NCBI GenBank assembly: GCA_013151585.1
Contig: JAADHY010000345.1
Span: forward strand, 1 to 8,471
Reading direction: 5' to 3'
DNA length: 8,471 nucleotides
From: Planctomycetota bacterium
Lineage (GTDB): Bacteria > Planctomycetota > Planctomycetia > Planctomycetales > Planctomycetaceae
A model generated the notes under the pieces. It did no database searches. It was not told where the DNA came from and saw only the letters and a program-made list of their open reading frames with translations. Positions 6,689 through 8,471 of this stretch are shown piece by piece. Numbering within the stretch: the first letter of the stretch is position 1; each line of letters begins with the position of its first letter. The position numbers and the translations under genes are program-made.

Positions 6689-6710
6689 TGCGGCGTGCCG
6701 GAACGCCGCA
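6689..6710 (+). terminator. Hairpin after trpA, possible terminator
   Basis: TGCGGCGT (6689-6696) and ACGCCGCA (6703-6710) form a perfect 8-bp stem around a 6-base loop, about 50 bases after the trpA stop and 50 before the next gene. No T-run follows, so it is not a classic intrinsic terminator. It may stabilise the trpBA transcript end or reduce read-through. Confidence 0.35.
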
Positions 6711-6748
6711 AGAACCGACGCAATGCGGATCCTTAACTTGCTTGCTTC

Positions 6749-6755
6749 GAGGAGG
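6749..6755 (+). promoter_or_regulatory. Strong ribosome binding site of the secreted protein
   Basis: GAGGAGG lies 7 bases before the ATG at 6763, close to the ideal Shine-Dalgarno arrangement. It fixes the start of a gene that has no stop inside the window. Confidence 0.75.
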
Positions 6756-6762
6756 TCCGCCC

Positions 6763-8471
6763 ATGTTCGACCACTCTCCGCTTGTCGCTGGTGTCCGATT
6801 CCGAGCTCTGCTTTCCGCTTTCACGACGGCCGCTTTGTGTTTGCCTTCGCCCACCGCCGTCCGGTCTGACGAGCCAGGAGAAAAGATTGGCGAGCGGCCG
6901 TATGAGATGGTCTGGGCGGGGCGCACGGAGGATACGCGGGCGCCGTTGGTGGACTTCGAGAACGTGGAAGGCTGGACGGTCGAGTGCCGCGATGCGGTCG
7001 CTTCATTCACGCGGTCGCGCGAGCAGCAGCTTTGGGGCCGCTACGTGGGCAAGCTGGTCTATCGCGGCACCGGGCCGCGGCCGAAGGTGACGATTCGGCT
7101 GGCTAAGCCGGTGGCTGTGCCGCTGCCCTTCGATTGCATCAACCTGTGGTGCTACGGCAACAACTGGGCGTGGGCGCCGGACCCGAGCACGCCGCAGGTG
7201 CAGCTCTACGTTGTGCTCGAAGGGTCGAACCGCAGCCGCGTGTCCGTCTACATGGACCGCGTTCGCTGGAAGGAATGGTGGCTGGTGCACCGGCGGCTTT
7301 CGGCCGAGCAGCTCAAGCAGCTTGGCGACGGCCCCGTCCACGTTGTGGCAATCGAAGTCGCCGGCGGCCGGAACAAGGACGACCGCGTCTTGTATTTCGA
7401 CAACTTGGCGGTCTACAGGGAACAGCTTCGCCCGCTTCGGTTCGAACCGCGACCGAAGCGCGGCATCGACCTGCCGCCTGGCCAGACCGTCGGCACCAAC
7501 ACCGGCCCCGGCCGACTGCCGTTCCCAACGCGCGAAGAGACGATCCTGCCGACGAATGTGACGAAGCGGTTCAAAGTGACGCTGGTCGAAGTGGACGTTG
7601 CAGTCGATGAATCATTTGGGAGTGCGGTGCTCCCGCACCGCTTTGGATCGAAAGCGGCAAAGGCGTCATCGGGCGATGCCAAAAGAACGGCGAAGACAGT
7701 GCAGAACGACGAGGCAGAATCCAAAGCGGCAGGAGACTGCCGCACTCCAAAAACGTACCTCTTCCGCTACGAAGGCGACGACGGCGTGCTCGAGTATCGT
7801 TATCGGCCCGAGACCGGGACGCTCGGCGACATCACTGCCTGCTGGGTCGGTCGGGGCAAGCCGTTTCGGCCCATGGTCGATGGCGGCGTTTACTTCTGGG
7901 TTAACCAGCGTCCCGATGGTTCCGCCGACGCGGCCGCCCCGGAACGCATCGAACTGGTCCGCTGCCAACGGGATGGCGATGTGGTCCGGTCCACGTGGCG
8001 GTTGCGTCTGGGCGAGCGGTCGGCTGAGGTCACCTACGCGCTGCGCCTGTGGCAGAAGTCGCTGGTGGTCGATGTGCAATGCCTCGGTGGCCAGATCGCC
8101 GAGTTCCGCATTGGGCGTGTCGTCGGTGTCGAGAATCCGCGGCTGGTGACCGTGCCGTACTTGACCGGCGATGCGAAGCGGCCGGCGGTGCTCGTGACCG
8201 GGCCGCCCGATCGGCCGCTGTTCATACTGCCCATCGTTGATCACACCCGCTCGAACGCGTCGCTGCTCTGGTTCGAGAACCGCATCGGGCCCGACGGCGT
8301 CGTACAGAACGGCGGCTCACGCTACCTGCCGAAAGCCGACGGGGAGCGCAACCCGTGCTTCGAACGCCTGTTCCTGACCGTCTCGCCGCGTTTCGAAGAG
8401 GTGCTGCCGAATATCCCGAACCCAAAGTCACCGTGGATGCACGTGGCGGGCGAGCGGGTCTGGCGGGCTCA
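6763..8471 (+). CDS. Large secreted protein with lectin-like N-terminal domain (C-terminus outside window)
   Basis: A single open frame of 569 codons runs from the ATG at 6763 off the end of the window. Residues 1-35 look like a Sec signal peptide (Arg12 and Arg14, hydrophobic core LLSAFTTAALCLPSP, likely cleavage near 34-36). The next part, roughly 60-220, starts with LVDFENVEGW and ends with LYFDNLAVY (210-218). These features are typical of beta-sandwich domains of the galactose-binding or carbohydrate-binding type. The rest is beta-rich, aromatic and rich in Arg/Gly, which could be the beta-sandwich part of a glycoside hydrolase, but no catalytic motif is visible. Residues about 285-330 are encoded by an inserted palindromic element and differ in composition (Ala/Lys/Ser-rich). 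The strand and the 125-base gap would allow read-through from trpA, but a functional link is unlikely. I do not recognise the family; an extracellular, sugar-related role is an inference. Confidence 0.72.
   Translation, partial: MFDHSPLVAGVRFRALLSAFTTAALCLPSPTAVRSDEPGEKIGERPYEMVWAGRTEDTRAPLVDFENVEGWTVECRDAVASFTRSREQQLWGRYVGKLVYRGTGPRPKVTIRLAKPVAVPLPFDCINLWCYGNNWAWAPDPSTPQVQLYVVLEGSNRSRVSVYMDRVRWKEWWLVHRRLSAEQLKQLGDGPVHVVAIEVAGGRNKDDRVLYFDNLAVYREQLRPLRFEPRPKRGIDLPPGQTVGTNTGPGRLPFPTREETILPTNVTKRFKVTLVEVDVAVDESFGSAVLPHRFGSKAAKASSGDAKRTAKTVQNDEAESKAAGDCRTPKTYLFRYEGDDGVLEYRYRPETGTLGDITACWVGRGKPFRPMVDGGVYFWVNQRPDGSADAAAPERIELVRCQRDGDVVRSTWRLRLGERSAEVTYALRLWQKSLVVDVQCLGGQIAEFRIGRVVGVENPRLVTVPYLTGDAKRPAVLVTGPPDRPLFILPIVDHTRSNASLLWFENRIGPDGVVQNGGSRYLPKADGERNPCFERLFLTVSPRFEEVLPNIPNPKSPWMHVAGERVWRA
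7615..7751. mobile_element. MITE/REP-like palindromic element inserted in a coding region
   Basis: The left end (7615-7648) and the right end (7719-7751) are inverted copies. Both have the order TTTGG(G)AGT, hairpin, TTTGGAT when read inward. The left hairpin is GCGGTGC-TCCC-GCACCGC (7624-7641) and the right one GCGGCAG-GAGA-CTGCCGC (7726-7743), each with a perfect 7-bp stem and 4-base loop. The 70-base middle has no obvious structure. There is room for no transposase, so it would have to be mobilised in trans. From memory, repeats of this look (GGAGTGCGGCAG..CTGCCGC) are scattered in planctomycete and verrucomicrobial genomes, but I cannot check that here. I saw no clear target-site duplication. 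The host frame stays open through it. Confidence 0.75.

Noticed and set aside
7134..7610. Open frames on both strands inside the last gene (for example 7134-7610 plus, 7413-7745 minus)
   Set aside because: They are shadows of the frame starting at 6763, which has a strong ribosome binding site, a signal peptide and protein-like composition over 569 codons.

Overview
The window looks like a chromosomal segment of a Planctomycetota bacterium. It is GC-rich (near 60% by eye). It carries a membrane protein with the MJ0042-type zinc finger that is very common in planctomycetes, and a TatC with a greatly enlarged first periplasmic loop. I cannot place it below phylum level from the sequence alone.

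Layout: the left half reads on the minus strand and the right half on the plus strand, diverging from a control region at about 4000-4555. On the minus strand, from the divergence leftward, are: (1) a 647-residue zinc-ribbon multi-pass membrane protein of unknown function (2053-3996); (2) about 640 bases with no convincing gene but several short repeats and palindromes (1416-2052); (3) tatC, the twin-arginine translocase core subunit, split by an apparent +1 frameshift near 1163-1170 (341-1415); (4) the start of mtnA, methylthioribose-1-phosphate isomerase of methionine salvage, cut by the window edge (1-279). tatC and mtnA are 61 bases apart and probably co-transcribed.

On the plus strand, a good sigma70-like promoter (4400-4428) and a structured leader of about 120 bases precede trpB and trpA, the two subunits of tryptophan synthase, which are 6 bases apart. 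No other trp gene is present here. After a 125-base gap with a strong hairpin, a long secreted protein (6763 to beyond the window end) begins. It has a signal peptide and beta-rich, possibly carbohydrate-binding domains.

The most notable observation is inside that last gene. A roughly 137-base element (about 7615-7751) with long terminal inverted repeats, each folding into a 7-bp hairpin with a 4-base loop, sits in the coding region and keeps the reading frame open. It appears to add about 46 residues to the protein. This looks like a MITE/REP-type palindromic repeat that has inserted in frame. I see no complete new multi-gene system in the window. The other items worth checking are the tatC frameshift, the folded trpBA leader, and a possible degenerate inverted-repeat element just upstream of it.
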